Assembly (NCBI RefSeq): GCF_030317145.1 | Contig: NZ_JASZYE010000008.1 | Location: forward strand, 1 to 64,000 | Reading direction: 5' to 3' | Source of the DNA: Variovorax flavidus | GTDB lineage: Bacteria; Pseudomonadota; Gammaproteobacteria; Burkholderiales; Burkholderiaceae_C | Length of the DNA stretch: 64,000 nucleotides | In this document: piece by piece, positions 8,260-17,404 of the stretch | Position numbering within the stretch: the first letter of the stretch is position 1 | How the letters are laid out: each line of letters opens with the position of its first letter | Notes under the pieces: generated by a model | Databases searched by the model: none | What the model saw: only the letters and a program-made list of their open reading frames with translations | Told to the model about the DNA's origin: nothing | Position numbers and translations under genes: made by a program

Positions 8260-9138
8260 GTGGCAGACCCTCACCCTGAACGCGCGCCCGTCGAACGCGA
8301 AGACAAGCGCAGCTTTCTTCAGAAGCTCGCCGAATTCATCCATCCCGGGCCCGACTCGCGCGACGAGCTGATCGAAACGCTCGCCGATGCCGAGGACAAC
8401 GACGTGATCGGCGCGGAATCACGCGTCATGCTCGAAGGTGTGCTCCGCATGGCCGACATGACCGCCGGCGACGTGATGGTGGCCGCGCCGCGCATGGACT
8501 TGGTCAACATCGACGCGCCCTTCGACGCGCTGCTGCACCTGGTGATCGACACCGCCCACTCGCGCTTTCCCGTCTACGAGGGCGAAAAGGAAAACATCAT
8601 CGGCATCCTTCTCGCGAAGGACCTGCTCAAGCTGCAGCGCGCACCGGGCCTGAACATCCGCGCCCTGCTGCGCCCCGCGACCTTCGTGCCCGAGAGCAAG
8701 GGGCTGAACGACCTGCTGCGCGAGTTCCGCGGCAATCGCAATCACCTCGCGATCGTCATTGATGAGTTCGGCCGCGTGGCCGGCCTCATCACCATCGAGG
8801 ACGTGCTCGAGCAGATCGTCGGCGAGATCGAGGACGAGTTCGACATCGCCGAGGACGAAGGCGACATCTTCGGCCTCGCGGACCACACCTACCGCGTGTC
8901 GGGCGACACACCGATCGAGCGCGTGGCCGAGGCCTTCGGCATCACCTTCGACGAAGAGGCGCTCAGCGAGGACTTCGACACCATCGGCGGCCTGATCGCG
9001 CACGAGATGGGCCATGTACCCAAGCGCGGCGAGCACTACGCGCTCGGCGCCTTCGACTTCGTCGTGCTGCACACGAAGGGCGGCGCGGTCCGCTGGTTCA
9101 AGGTGTCGCCCGCACGCGGCGACGACGCGGCCGATTGA
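8260..9138 (+). CDS. corC: CorC/HlyC family CBS-domain protein
   Basis: About 292 residues. Two CBS domains (roughly residues 60-180, containing VMVAAPRMD and VIDEFGRVAGLITIEDVLEQIVG) are followed by a CorC_HlyC domain that binds FAD-like ligands in relatives. These proteins are linked to magnesium/cobalt efflux and, next to lnt, to envelope maintenance. I chose the GTG at 8260, giving VADPHPERA as the N terminus, because this matches the family start I remember; an in-frame ATG at 8227 would add 11 residues, part of which lie just after the repeat. Neither start has a clear Shine-Dalgarno. Its stop overlaps the TTG start of lnt. Confidence 0.85.
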   Translation: MADPHPERAPVEREDKRSFLQKLAEFIHPGPDSRDELIETLADAEDNDVIGAESRVMLEGVLRMADMTAGDVMVAAPRMDLVNIDAPFDALLHLVIDTAHSRFPVYEGEKENIIGILLAKDLLKLQRAPGLNIRALLRPATFVPESKGLNDLLREFRGNRNHLAIVIDEFGRVAGLITIEDVLEQIVGEIEDEFDIAEDEGDIFGLADHTYRVSGDTPIERVAEAFGITFDEEALSEDFDTIGGLIAHEMGHVPKRGEHYALGAFDFVVLHTKGGAVRWFKVSPARGDDAAD

Positions 9139-10694
9139 AAACGCTGATTCGCGCGCTGGGCTTCGGCCTGGCCGGTCTTGCGCAGGCCGCCTCCATTGCC
9201 GCACCGTGGAACGGCCAGCCGCTGTGGTGGCTGCAACTGCTCTCGCTTGCTGCGCTGGTCTGGCAACTCGATGCATTGCGTTCGGGCGCCGGCGCTCGGC
9301 GGCCCTTGCGCAGCGGCGCCCTCTACGGCTGGCTGTTCGCGACGGCCTGGCTCTGCGGCACCTTCTGGTGGCTCTTCATCTCGATGCATACCTACGGGGG
9401 GCTTGCAGCGCCGCTCGCCGCGATCGCAGTGCTCGCGCTCTCCGCAGCGCTGGCTTTGTACTACGCGCTGGCGTGTGCCTTGTTCGTGGCTTTTGCTCCG
9501 CCGAGCCCCTTGCGGGCCGCAGCCTTCTTCGCCGCGCTCTGGACGCTCGGCGAGCTGCTGCGCGGCAGCTGGTTCACCGGCTTCCCATGGGGTGCTGGCG
9601 GTTACGCGCACGTCGATGGACCGCTCGCCGTCTACGCGCCATGGCTTGGCGTCTACGGCATCGGTGCCGTCGCGGCCGGCATCGCGACGCTCGCGGCGCT
9701 CGCCTTCCGCAATGCCCGCGGACGCGCATTCGCCGCGCCTGTGGCGGTGGCGCTCGTCCTGCTCTGCGTGCCGGTGCTCGTCAGCACCTTGCGCGGCACG
9801 CCCGCCGACGATGCCGACCGCTCGGGCGGGCGCATCAGCATCGCGCTGCTCCAGGGCAACATCCCGCAGGACGAAAAGTTCATCCCCAGCGGCGGCGTCG
9901 TGACGGCGCTGCGCTGGTATGGCGAGCAACTCCAGAAGGCCACCGCGCCGCTCGTCATCACGCCCGAAACCGCCTTGCCCCTGCTGCCCTCGCAATTGCC
10001 GCCCGGCTACCTCGAGGCCATCGCTGCGCGGTACGCCAGCGGCACCCAGGCGGCCATCGTGGGCCTTCCGATGGGCGACGGCCAGTCCTACAGCAACGCC
10101 GTGCTGGGCTTCAAGCCCGGCGAAGCCACGCCCTACCGCTACGAAAAGCATCACCTCGTGCCCTTCGGCGAGTTCATTCCGCACATGTTCCGGTGGTTCA
10201 CGGACATGATGAACATTCCCCTGGGCGACTTCCGCAGCGGTGGTCTCGCCCAGGCGCCCTTTGCCTGGCAGGGCCAGCGCATCGCACCCAACATCTGCTA
10301 CGAGGACTTGTTCGGCGATGAGATCGGCGCGAACTTCCGCAACGAGGCGGACGCGCCGACCGTCCTGCTCAACGTGAGCAACATCGCGTGGTTCGGCGAC
10401 TCGATCGCCATCGACCAGCATCTCGCCATCTCGCGCATGCGGGCGCTGGAGTTCCAGCGGCCGATGGTGCGCTCGACCAACACGGGCGCGACGGTGGTTA
10501 TCGACCATCGCGGCCGCGTCACGCACGAGTTGCCGCGCCTCACGCGCGGCGTGCTGGAGGCCGAGGTCGAAGGCCGCTCAGGGCTCACGCCCTACGCCAT
10601 GTGGGTGTCGCGCTTCCGGCTGTGGCCGCTATGGGGCGCCGCGCTGCTGGTGGTCGCCGCGACGCTGACCTTCCGCCGCCGACGCGCCGCCTGA
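9135..10694 (+). CDS. lnt: Apolipoprotein N-acyltransferase
   Basis: A 519-residue inner-membrane enzyme that adds the third acyl chain to the N-terminal Cys of lipoproteins. The N-terminal 200 residues hold six or seven hydrophobic segments; the rest is a nitrilase-like periplasmic domain with the Glu-Lys-Cys triad (Glu in ITPETALP, Lys in YEKHHLVPFGEF, Cys in APNICYEDLFG), then a last membrane helix. The start is TTG at 9135, overlapping the corC stop by three bases, so the two are coupled. The corC-lnt order is the usual one in proteobacteria. It converges on the FAD oxidoreductase gene with a 25-base gap. Confidence 0.95.
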   Translation: MKTLIRALGFGLAGLAQAASIAAPWNGQPLWWLQLLSLAALVWQLDALRSGAGARRPLRSGALYGWLFATAWLCGTFWWLFISMHTYGGLAAPLAAIAVLALSAALALYYALACALFVAFAPPSPLRAAAFFAALWTLGELLRGSWFTGFPWGAGGYAHVDGPLAVYAPWLGVYGIGAVAAGIATLAALAFRNARGRAFAAPVAVALVLLCVPVLVSTLRGTPADDADRSGGRISIALLQGNIPQDEKFIPSGGVVTALRWYGEQLQKATAPLVITPETALPLLPSQLPPGYLEAIAARYASGTQAAIVGLPMGDGQSYSNAVLGFKPGEATPYRYEKHHLVPFGEFIPHMFRWFTDMMNIPLGDFRSGGLAQAPFAWQGQRIAPNICYEDLFGDEIGANFRNEADAPTVLLNVSNIAWFGDSIAIDQHLAISRMRALEFQRPMVRSTNTGATVVIDHRGRVTHELPRLTRGVLEAEVEGRSGLTPYAMWVSRFRLWPLWGAALLVVAATLTFRRRRAA

Positions 10695-10719
10695 ACCTAG
10701 GCGGCGACCGGCGCGGTCG

Positions 10720-12090
10720 TCACTTGCGCACAGGCCAGTCGCGCAGCTTTCCGGGGTTCAGCAGCCCTTGCGGGTCGAAGCGCTTCTTCATCTCGATGAT
10801 CTCGGCCGGCAAGGCCCCGCCCGCCTTCCCGTCCTCGACGATGAAGACATGCGGGTTGTTGATGCGCACGCCGCGCTCGCGGTGCATGCGGATGATCTCG
10901 TCGAGGCGTTCCTCGGTCGTGAAGCGCACGAGCTGGAGCGCGCTGCAGGTGATCAATCCATCGAGGTTGCGCAGGAACTCGGCGTGCATCAGCACCTCGC
11001 CGGCAAAGAGCGCTTCCATTTCCTTGATCTGCTGCACATGCTGGCCCGGGACGAAGCTGCTCTGCAGGTAGGTCAGCGTCTTGTCGACCTTCAGCGCATG
11101 CAGCGTCGTGTGGTTCCAGGTGAACTCCATGAGGGTGCGATTGCTCTTGCGCACCTCCTCGGCCGTCTTGCGATAGCTCATCGTGCCGCCATGCGTTCGC
11201 ACGAGCTGGCCCAGCGGGTCCTCGGACGATTCAGCCACCAGCGACAACACCGCATGGCAACCCTTCGGCAAGTGCTCGGCGAGTTGCGCGAGATGGTCGG
11301 GTACGGGGCTCGCGAAGAACGCCACCTCGCGCTTCACGATACCGGGCGCATGCGCCAGCGCGTCCGCAAAGCCCAGCGCCTCGTCGAACGATTCGAAGAC
11401 CACGAGGCTTTCGAGCCAGGGATGGGCCGGCGCCAGTGCCACTTCGAGTTCCAGCACGAGCCCGTTGGTGCCCCAGAGGTGGTGCATGCGGAGCGCTTCC
11501 TCGCCGCGCAGCTCGAAGACCTGCGGCTCGGGCTCGATTGTCATCGCGCGCAGCCCCAGCACGTTGCCCGGCGCCGCGAGGGGGCCGTAGTTGATCGAAC
11601 CCACGCCGCCGAAGCCACCGCCGAACAAGCCGCCCAATGTCGCGCTGCGATACGTCGAAGGCACGCAGCGCAACTCCTGCCCGGACGCCTTGGTGTGCTT
11701 TTCCAACTCACCCAGGCGGATGCCCGCCTGCGCGCGTGCCACGCCGGGTTGCACCCATTGCACGGCGTTGTAGCCCGTCAAGTCCAGCACCACGCCGCCC
11801 GCGAGCGGTGTGGTCTGGCCGTAGTTGCCGGTGCCGCTGCCGCGGATGGTGATCGGCACGTTGAGGCGCGCGCAGGCGCTCACCAGCGCGCGGATCTCGT
11901 CCTCGGTGCGTGGCCGCACGACGGCGTCGGCGCGCTTGTCTTTCAGTTGCCGATCCAGCACGGGGCTGAACCAGGCGAAGTCCTGCGACAGCCGCGCGAT
12001 GCGGCCCGGGTCGGTGATCCAGTCGAGCTCGGGCAGTTCGAGGTGCAGGCGCTCGATGGCGGAAACGGGGGCGTTCATCAAATCAATCAT
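10720..12090 (-). CDS. FAD-binding oxidoreductase (GlcD/PCMH type)
   Basis: About 456 residues with an N-terminal PCMH-type FAD-binding domain: the flavin loop ITIRGSGTGNYGQTTPLAGG and the later STYRSATLGGLFGGGFGG segment are clear. The C-terminal half is the substrate-side domain of the GlcD-like oxidases, ending in FDPQGLLNPGK. Such enzymes oxidise 2-hydroxy acids, alcohols or amines. It is the last gene of a leftward operon with an ABC transporter, a creatininase-like hydrolase and a flavodoxin-fold reductase; substrate unknown. ATG 12090 overlaps the permease stop by eight bases; ATG 12078 and an upstream frame to 12108 are alternatives. Confidence 0.85.
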   Translation of the reverse strand: MIDLMNAPVSAIERLHLELPELDWITDPGRIARLSQDFAWFSPVLDRQLKDKRADAVVRPRTEDEIRALVSACARLNVPITIRGSGTGNYGQTTPLAGGVVLDLTGYNAVQWVQPGVARAQAGIRLGELEKHTKASGQELRCVPSTYRSATLGGLFGGGFGGVGSINYGPLAAPGNVLGLRAMTIEPEPQVFELRGEEALRMHHLWGTNGLVLELEVALAPAHPWLESLVVFESFDEALGFADALAHAPGIVKREVAFFASPVPDHLAQLAEHLPKGCHAVLSLVAESSEDPLGQLVRTHGGTMSYRKTAEEVRKSNRTLMEFTWNHTTLHALKVDKTLTYLQSSFVPGQHVQQIKEMEALFAGEVLMHAEFLRNLDGLITCSALQLVRFTTEERLDEIIRMHRERGVRINNPHVFIVEDGKAGGALPAEIIEMKKRFDPQGLLNPGKLRDWPVRK

Positions 12091-13006
12091 GTGAGAGTTC
12101 GCTCGCATGCCAGGAGCCGAGCGCGAGCTTGGTGAGCCAGGCCATCAGCACGAAGAGCGCGACGCCGGTCAGCGAAATCAGCAGCAGCGCAGCGAACATG
12201 CGCGGAATGTTGAGCTGGAAGCCTGCCTGCAGGATCTGATAGGCCAGCCCCGCACCAGATCCGCCAGTGCCGGCCACGAACTCCGCCACCACCGCACCGA
12301 TCAGCGCCAGGCCGCTGGAGATGCGCAGCCCGCCGAAGAAGTAGGGCAGCGCGCTCGGGATCCGCAGGCGCACCAGCTGCTGCCAGCGCGTCGCGCGGTT
12401 CAGCTTGAAGTAGCTCTGCAAGTCGGGTTCGATGCTGCGCAGCCCCAGCGTGGTGTTGCTGATGATCGGAAACAGCGCCACCAGCGCTGCGCACACGACC
12501 ATCGCCGCGGTCGGGTTCTTCACCCAGATGATGATGAGCGGCGCGACGGCCACGATCGGCGTCACCTGCAGCAGCACGGCATAGGGGAAGAGGGCCGTCT
12601 CGATCAGCTTGCTCTGCACGAAGAGGAAGGAGATCAGCACGCCGGCGATGGTCGCGACCACGAAGGACAGCACGGTGATCTTCAAGGTCACCAGCAAGGC
12701 CATGCCCAGCGGCACCCAGTCGGTCACCAGCGTCTGCATCATCAGGTAGGGCGAGGGCACCAGATAGGGCGGCAGCTCCATCGCGGTGACCAGTCCCTGC
12801 CACAGCGCGACCAGCACCACGCCGACCAGCAAGGGGTACATCACGCGCTGCACGCCCGGCTGTTGCAGAAGGGGCGTGCGCACGGCCTTCCGCTCGGCCG
12901 GCGCGGGCACCACGGGCCGTGGCCTTGCCGATGCGGATGGTGGTGCAGAAGGAGTGGGCGCGACTGGCGAAGTGGCCGCGATGCTCGCAGGTGCCAGCGC
13001 GCTCAT
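12083..13006 (-). CDS. ABC transporter permease (SsuC/TauC type)
   Basis: A 307-residue inner-membrane permease. Residues 1-60 are a low-complexity Ala/Pro-rich cytoplasmic tail, then about six membrane helices. The EAA loop that docks the ATPase is seen as the segment around FKLNRATRWQQLVRLRIPSALP. It belongs to the nitrate/sulfonate/taurine/pyrimidine importer group. Its start overlaps the stop of the ATPase gene by four bases and its stop overlaps the start of the FAD oxidoreductase. The combination with an NMT1/THI5-type binding protein argues for import of a small nitrogen or sulfur organic compound. Confidence 0.9.
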   Translation of the reverse strand: MSALAPASIAATSPVAPTPSAPPSASARPRPVVPAPAERKAVRTPLLQQPGVQRVMYPLLVGVVLVALWQGLVTAMELPPYLVPSPYLMMQTLVTDWVPLGMALLVTLKITVLSFVVATIAGVLISFLFVQSKLIETALFPYAVLLQVTPIVAVAPLIIIWVKNPTAAMVVCAALVALFPIISNTTLGLRSIEPDLQSYFKLNRATRWQQLVRLRIPSALPYFFGGLRISSGLALIGAVVAEFVAGTGGSGAGLAYQILQAGFQLNIPRMFAALLLISLTGVALFVLMAWLTKLALGSWHASELSHD

Positions 13007-13848
13007 GCCGCCACCTCGTCATGTGCGCTGCTTGCACGCAGCAGGCTGTCCTGCAGCTTCTTCGCATAGCGGCTGAATTGCGGCGACACCATGAAGTCGG
13101 CACTGCGCGGATAGGGTTCGTCGATCCGGAACTGCTCCACCACGCGGCCCGGCCGCGCCGCCATCATGATCACGCGGCTCGACAGGAACACTGCCTCGTG
13201 GATCGAGTGCGTCACGAAGATCACCGTGAGCTTCTTCTTGCGCCAGAGATCGAGCAGCTCCGAATCCAGCTTGTGGCGCGTGATCTCGTCGAGCGCACCG
13301 AAAGGCTCGTCCATCAGCAGCAGGTCGGGTTGCGTCACGAGGCCGCGCGCGATCGACACGCGCATTTGCATGCCGCCCGACAGCGCACGCGGCAGGGCCG
13401 ACGCGAACTTGTCGAGCCCCACCAGCTCCAGCGCCTCCGCGACACGCGCATCGGCCTCCTTGCGCGGCACGCCGGCCAGGTCCAGCGGCAGGCGCACGTT
13501 GGTGCGCACGCTGGCCCACGGCATCAGCGTCGGCGACTGGAACACGAAGGCCATGCGCTTGCCGCTCTCGTCGATCTGCTGCACCGGCTTGCGCCAGAGC
13601 AACAGCCGGCCGTCGGTCGGCTCCAGCATGCCGGCAACCATCTTGAGCAAGGTGCTCTTGCCGCAGCCCGAGGGGCCGAGCAGGGTGACGAACTCGCCTT
13701 CCGCGATGGTGAGGTCGACCGGCAGCAAGGCCTGCGTGCCGTTCGGATAGGTCTTCTCGGCGGAGAGCACTTCAACCGCCGGCATGGCGGTCGAGGCTTC
13801 GACCGGCTGCGGCGGCAGTGCGTAGGCAGCGGATTCGTTGTCGTTCAT
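13003..13848 (-). CDS. ABC transporter ATP-binding protein (SsuB/TauB type)
   Basis: A 281-residue ATPase. Walker A GPSGCGKST, signature LSGGMQMR, Walker B LLLMDEPFGALD and the H-loop THSIHEAV are all present in the normal order, so it should be active. It powers the adjacent permease. The N-terminal 30 residues precede the core and lack a known role. It lies 37 bases after the binding-protein gene and overlaps the permease start by four bases. Confidence 0.92.
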   Translation of the reverse strand: MNDNESAAYALPPQPVEASTAMPAVEVLSAEKTYPNGTQALLPVDLTIAEGEFVTLLGPSGCGKSTLLKMVAGMLEPTDGRLLLWRKPVQQIDESGKRMAFVFQSPTLMPWASVRTNVRLPLDLAGVPRKEADARVAEALELVGLDKFASALPRALSGGMQMRVSIARGLVTQPDLLLMDEPFGALDEITRHKLDSELLDLWRKKKLTVIFVTHSIHEAVFLSSRVIMMAARPGRVVEQFRIDEPYPRSADFMVSPQFSRYAKKLQDSLLRASSAHDEVAA

Positions 13849-13885
13849 GCAGAGCCTTTCGAGGGAGGCCGTAGCCTCCGGTGTT

Positions 13886-14881
13886 TCAGGGCAGGACCTT
13901 CGCGTCCTTCACGAATTCGGTGGTGTAGGTCTTGGCGATCTCGACCTTGGCAGGGTCCAGCAGCTTGGCCGACACGAGGAAGTCGTAGCTCGCCTTGGTG
14001 CGCGCATCGGTGATCACGCCGATGCCCTGCGTGGCCGCGTCGCCGCCAGTGACCATGCCCATCTCCTTCAGCTTCGCCACGCTGTAGGCGAGCTGGTCGT
14101 CGGTCATGTTGGGGTTGTCCTTCTTGATCAGTGCATTCGCGGGCGCCGGGTCGGCGAGATAGCTCTTCCAGCCCTCGGCAGAAGCCTTGATGAAGGCGGC
14201 CACCTGCTTGCTGCGCTCCTTCACGGTCTTGTCCATGCACGACACGGTGGTCGCATAGGCCGGGAAGCCGTGGTCGCTGAACATCAGCACCGTGCTCTTC
14301 ACGCCGGCCTTCTGGATGGCGTAGGGCTCCGAGGTCAGGTAGCCCTGCTGCGCGGTGTTCTTGTCCGCGACGAAAGGCTGGATGTTGAAGGTGTAGGGGC
14401 GCGTCTGTTCATCGGTGAGGCCGAACTTGGCCTTCAGCCAGGGCCAATAGCCACGGTTGGCCTGCGAGCCGATCAGGATGGTCTTGCCCTTCAGGTCCTC
14501 GAACTTCTTGACGTCGTCGTGCGCGATCAGCACCTGCGGGTCCTTCTGGAAGAAGGCCGCCACGTTGACCACCGGCACGCCGCCTTCGCGCACCTGCATC
14601 ATCTGGATGTCACTCGATCCCATGATGCAGTCGGCCTGCCCGGCAGCCATCATCTGCGTGATGTTGACCTGCGGGCCGCCCATCTTGATCGTCACGTCGA
14701 GCCCGTACTTCTTGTAGATGCCCTGCGCGACCGCCTGGTAGAAGCCGCCGTGCTCGGCCTGCGCGTACCAGTTCGTCATGTAGGTGAACTTGTCCTGGGC
14801 TTGTGCGGGTGCGGCCGCCGCGAAGGCGAGTGCTGCAGCAGCGGCCAGGGAACCGAAGCGGAAGGCGAAGGGTTTGCGCAT
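13886..14881 (-). CDS. ABC transporter substrate-binding protein (NMT1/THI5-like)
   Basis: A 331-residue periplasmic protein. Residues 1-28 are a Sec signal ending in APAQAQ. The mature part begins DKFTYMTNWYAQAEHGGFYQAVAQG, the pattern of NMT1/THI5-like receptors (TauA, SsuA, ThiY). AGAGGT lies about eight bases before the ATG at 14881, which fixes the start over a longer open frame to 15049. The ligand is unknown. Relatives bind pyrimidines, taurine, sulfonates and other small compounds, and the creatininase-like gene upstream suggests a cyclic amide or a related N-compound (inference). Confidence 0.9.
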   Translation of the reverse strand: MRKPFAFRFGSLAAAAALAFAAAAPAQAQDKFTYMTNWYAQAEHGGFYQAVAQGIYKKYGLDVTIKMGGPQVNITQMMAAGQADCIMGSSDIQMMQVREGGVPVVNVAAFFQKDPQVLIAHDDVKKFEDLKGKTILIGSQANRGYWPWLKAKFGLTDEQTRPYTFNIQPFVADKNTAQQGYLTSEPYAIQKAGVKSTVLMFSDHGFPAYATTVSCMDKTVKERSKQVAAFIKASAEGWKSYLADPAPANALIKKDNPNMTDDQLAYSVAKLKEMGMVTGGDAATQGIGVITDARTKASYDFLVSAKLLDPAKVEIAKTYTTEFVKDAKVLP

Positions 14882-14945
14882 GGTGTGGGACCTCTGTTGA
14901 AAACGACGGATGAAGAAAAGGGGCGACGGATGCAAGGAGCGGGCC

Positions 14946-15824
14946 TCAGGCCGCGAGCGCGGCGTCCGGGCGCGAGGACGACTGGATGAAGCCCTGCTCA
15001 TGGCCACGGCCCCAGGTCGCTTCCTCGCGCACGACCCAGCGCAGCGCATGCAGTTCGGTCAGCGCCTGCACCCAGCTCGCGGAAAGCGTGTCCAGAATCT
15101 CCTCGCCCTGTTCGCGCGTGGCGCTGGTCGGGTCGCCGATCACGCCGCTGGGGCCGAAGTCGCGCGCGGTCCATGCGCAGGCGGGGCGGCCGTCGGCCGA
15201 CAGCAGCTTGATCGGGAAGGGCGGCGGGAAGTTGGCGGCCGCACGTTCCATGTGCACCGTGTCGGGCGCCAAGGCCAGCATCAGCGCCGTCTCGGAGTGG
15301 CCGGCGTGCATCGAGAGCCGCTTCTCCTGCTCGCTGATCTGCTTGCTCGATGCGTTCGGCAGGCGCGACACGCCATGCGGCACCACGACGAAATCGCCAT
15401 GCCGCAGACGCAGTTCGCGCGCCGCCATCTCCAGCACCTGCGGCTGCCCGCCGTGCCCGTTGGCGAACAGCAGCTTGCGAAAGCCCGAGCGATAGACCGA
15501 CTCGCCGATCTCGATCACCGTCGACAGCAGCGTGGTGCCGGTCAGCGTCATCGTGCCGGGGAAGTGCAGGTGCTCTTCCGACTTGCCGTAGGTGATGGTC
15601 GGCAGTGCAAAGGCGCGCACCTCGGGGGGCAGGCGTTCGAGCGCCTTGCCCATCACGCCCGACGCGATGACGCTGTCGACCGAGCAGGGCAGGTGCGGGC
15701 CATGCTGTTCGATCGCGCCGCAAGGCAGCACGATCACCGTGTTCTCGCGGTCGGGCAGCGCGTCGATCTCGGTCCAGCTCAGGTAGGGCAGGAAACGGTG
15801 GGGCGGGATGTAGCCGTGGAGCAT
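14946..15824 (-). CDS. Creatininase family amidohydrolase
   Basis: A 292-residue protein of the creatinine amidohydrolase fold. Metal-ligand motifs are visible: E39 and H41 in GAIEQHGPHLP, D50, the NGHGG turn and the later HAGHSETA helix containing a conserved Glu. Family members hydrolyse cyclic amides or deformylate small amines using two metal ions. The open frame extends upstream to 16223, but that part is antisense to nothing conserved and overlaps the next gene, so the ATG at 15824 was chosen. It sits between the reductase gene and the ABC receptor. The substrate may be the compound imported by that transporter. Confidence 0.85.
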   Translation of the reverse strand: MLHGYIPPHRFLPYLSWTEIDALPDRENTVIVLPCGAIEQHGPHLPCSVDSVIASGVMGKALERLPPEVRAFALPTITYGKSEEHLHFPGTMTLTGTTLLSTVIEIGESVYRSGFRKLLFANGHGGQPQVLEMAARELRLRHGDFVVVPHGVSRLPNASSKQISEQEKRLSMHAGHSETALMLALAPDTVHMERAAANFPPPFPIKLLSADGRPACAWTARDFGPSGVIGDPTSATREQGEEILDTLSASWVQALTELHALRWVVREEATWGRGHEQGFIQSSSRPDAALAA

Positions 15825-15856
15825 GGGGTGGTCCTGTGGAGGGAAAGGGGCAGCGC

Positions 15857-16444
15857 TCAGGCGAAGCGGGCCATCGCGCGTCCGACGCGCTGCATGAAGC
15901 GCTTCAGTTGGGGCTCGGTCGCCACGTTCATGTGGTAGTGCGCGTGGTAGTCGACCCGCGCCTGCTTGCCGGTGAGGCGCCGCATGTAGCGCGTGACGAT
16001 CTTGCGAGGCGGGTCGCCCATGTACCAGGCGACCCAGCGTGGGCGGCCGTAGGTCACGACGGCGGAGACGCGCTGGATGTTCGTCAGCATCGGCTTCACG
16101 TTGGCCGGGTCGCTGAGATCGAAGGCGACGCCGGGCATGAAGAGGCGGTCGAAGTAGCCCTTCAGCATGGCGGGCAGGCCGAAGCACCACGTCGGAAAGC
16201 AGAACACGATGCCCTCGGCCCACTGCAGCCGCTCGACGTAGGGCTTCAGAGGCAACTGGTTGCCCGGCACCTCGTGGTAGCCCAGGCGCTCCTCGCGCGA
16301 GAGCACGGGGTCGAAGCCTTCGGCATAGAGATCGCAGTCGTCCACCTCATGGCCGGCGGCGCGCAGGTTGCGCAGCACTTCCTGGTGCAGCGCTGCATGA
16401 AAGCTGGTTTCGACCGGGTGGCAGTAGACGACGAGCACTCGCAT
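15857..16444 (-). CDS. NAD(P)H:quinone/flavin oxidoreductase, flavodoxin fold
   Basis: A 195-residue protein of the NQO/MdaB group. The N terminus MRVLVVYCHPVETSF is the FMN/FAD phosphate-binding strand-loop of this fold, and FCFPTWCFGLPAMLKGYFDR is the typical flavin-contact segment. It transfers electrons from NAD(P)H to quinones or flavins in the cytoplasm. It is the first gene of the leftward operon with creatininase, ABC transporter and FAD oxidoreductase, and the predicted TetR operator lies just before its start. In this setting it may supply reduced flavin or act on an oxidised intermediate. Confidence 0.85.
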   Translation of the reverse strand: MRVLVVYCHPVETSFHAALHQEVLRNLRAAGHEVDDCDLYAEGFDPVLSREERLGYHEVPGNQLPLKPYVERLQWAEGIVFCFPTWCFGLPAMLKGYFDRLFMPGVAFDLSDPANVKPMLTNIQRVSAVVTYGRPRWVAWYMGDPPRKIVTRYMRRLTGKQARVDYHAHYHMNVATEPQLKRFMQRVGRAMARFA

Positions 16445-16452
16445 GGTGTGTT

Positions 16453-16479
16453 TGACCGCTTAATCAGAGCAAGTGGTCA
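16453..16479. promoter_or_regulatory. Predicted TetR-type operator
   Basis: A 27-base inverted repeat, TGACCGCTT (16453-16461) and AAGTGGTCA (16471-16479), with one mismatch and a 9-base spacer. It lies 9-35 bases before the reductase gene and just downstream of the TetR gene. TGACC/GGTCA arms are what I remember for RutR-type operators, which fits the RutR-like regulator next door. Assignment as operator is inference. Confidence 0.55.
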
Positions 16480-16553
16480 GGTTATGCAAGCGACGTGCCA
16501 ATCCCGTTGCACCAAACGGGGGAGCGAATCCTCTCGGCGGGAAGGAAGCGGGA

Positions 16554-17234
16554 CTAGGGCTTGATGCCGCAGCCGCCCAGCACGAACGCCACCAGCTCGC
16601 GAGCGATCGGCTCGCGGTCGATCGGCGCATCCGTCGGCAGCCCCAGCATCACGCGCGTCTGCAGCGCGTAGTCGGCGTAGCTCTGGGTCATGGCCCAGAT
16701 GTGCATCAGCAGCAGGCGCGCGTCCAGCGGCCGCATCAGCCCGCGGGCGATCCAGCCGTTGATGATGTCGACCTTCTTCTGCGTCCACGCCCGTGCATTG
16801 GGCCAGTAGCGTTCGAGGTTGCGCCCGCCGTCCAGCACCTCCCGCGTGAAGATGCGCGAGATCTCCGGGCTGTCGAAGGCGTGGTCCAGCTTCTTGCGGA
16901 TGTACTCGCCCAGCACCGCGCCCGGGTCGCCCGCATGGTTCTCGAACGAGAACACCACCTTCCAGTCGTGCAGCACCTGCATGAGCAGCTCTTCGTACAG
17001 CTCTTCCTTGCCGGGGATGTAGTAGTGGAGCTGAGGCTTGGTCAGGCCCGCGCGCGCCGCGATGGCCTGCGTCGAGGCGCCCTTGAGCCCGTGCAGGCTG
17101 AATTCGGCGATGGCCGCCGTGCGGATCGCGGCCAGGATGCGCTCGCGTCCGGGCCGTGCGCGCGACAGCGGGCCACTGGGCGCCGGCATCTGTTGCGCAT
17201 CCACGGCTGCGGGGGAAAGGGCGTCGGAGGTCAT
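16554..17234 (-). CDS. TetR family regulator, RutR-like
   Basis: A 226-residue repressor. The TetR helix-turn-helix is at about residues 30-75 (RERILAAIRTAAIAEFSLHG, then ASTQAIAARAGLTKPQLHYY). The C-terminal domain (RKKLDHAFDSPEISRIFTREV, then WIARGLMRPLDARLLLMHIWAMTQ) resembles the YcdC/RutR group, whose founding member senses uracil and thymine. It lies 109 bases upstream of, and in the same direction as, the reductase-creatininase-ABC-FAD operon. An inverted repeat in that gap is a likely binding site. Ligand unknown. No good Shine-Dalgarno is visible before the ATG. Confidence 0.88.
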   Translation of the reverse strand: MTSDALSPAAVDAQQMPAPSGPLSRARPGRERILAAIRTAAIAEFSLHGLKGASTQAIAARAGLTKPQLHYYIPGKEELYEELLMQVLHDWKVVFSFENHAGDPGAVLGEYIRKKLDHAFDSPEISRIFTREVLDGGRNLERYWPNARAWTQKKVDIINGWIARGLMRPLDARLLLMHIWAMTQSYADYALQTRVMLGLPTDAPIDREPIARELVAFVLGGCGIKP

Positions 17235-17404
17235 CGTTTTCGGCGGGTCGTGCCGCGTGGCGATGGTAGCGCTTGCCCGAAACGCTGCACCGCAGCATGC
17301 TTGCGAGCGGACTGCATGACCGCATGCACACCGGGCATCGCAGGGGTGCGCCGCGACGGCATGCTTCCCGTATCGTTTCGGCCCTCGACACCACAGGAGT
17401 CCCT

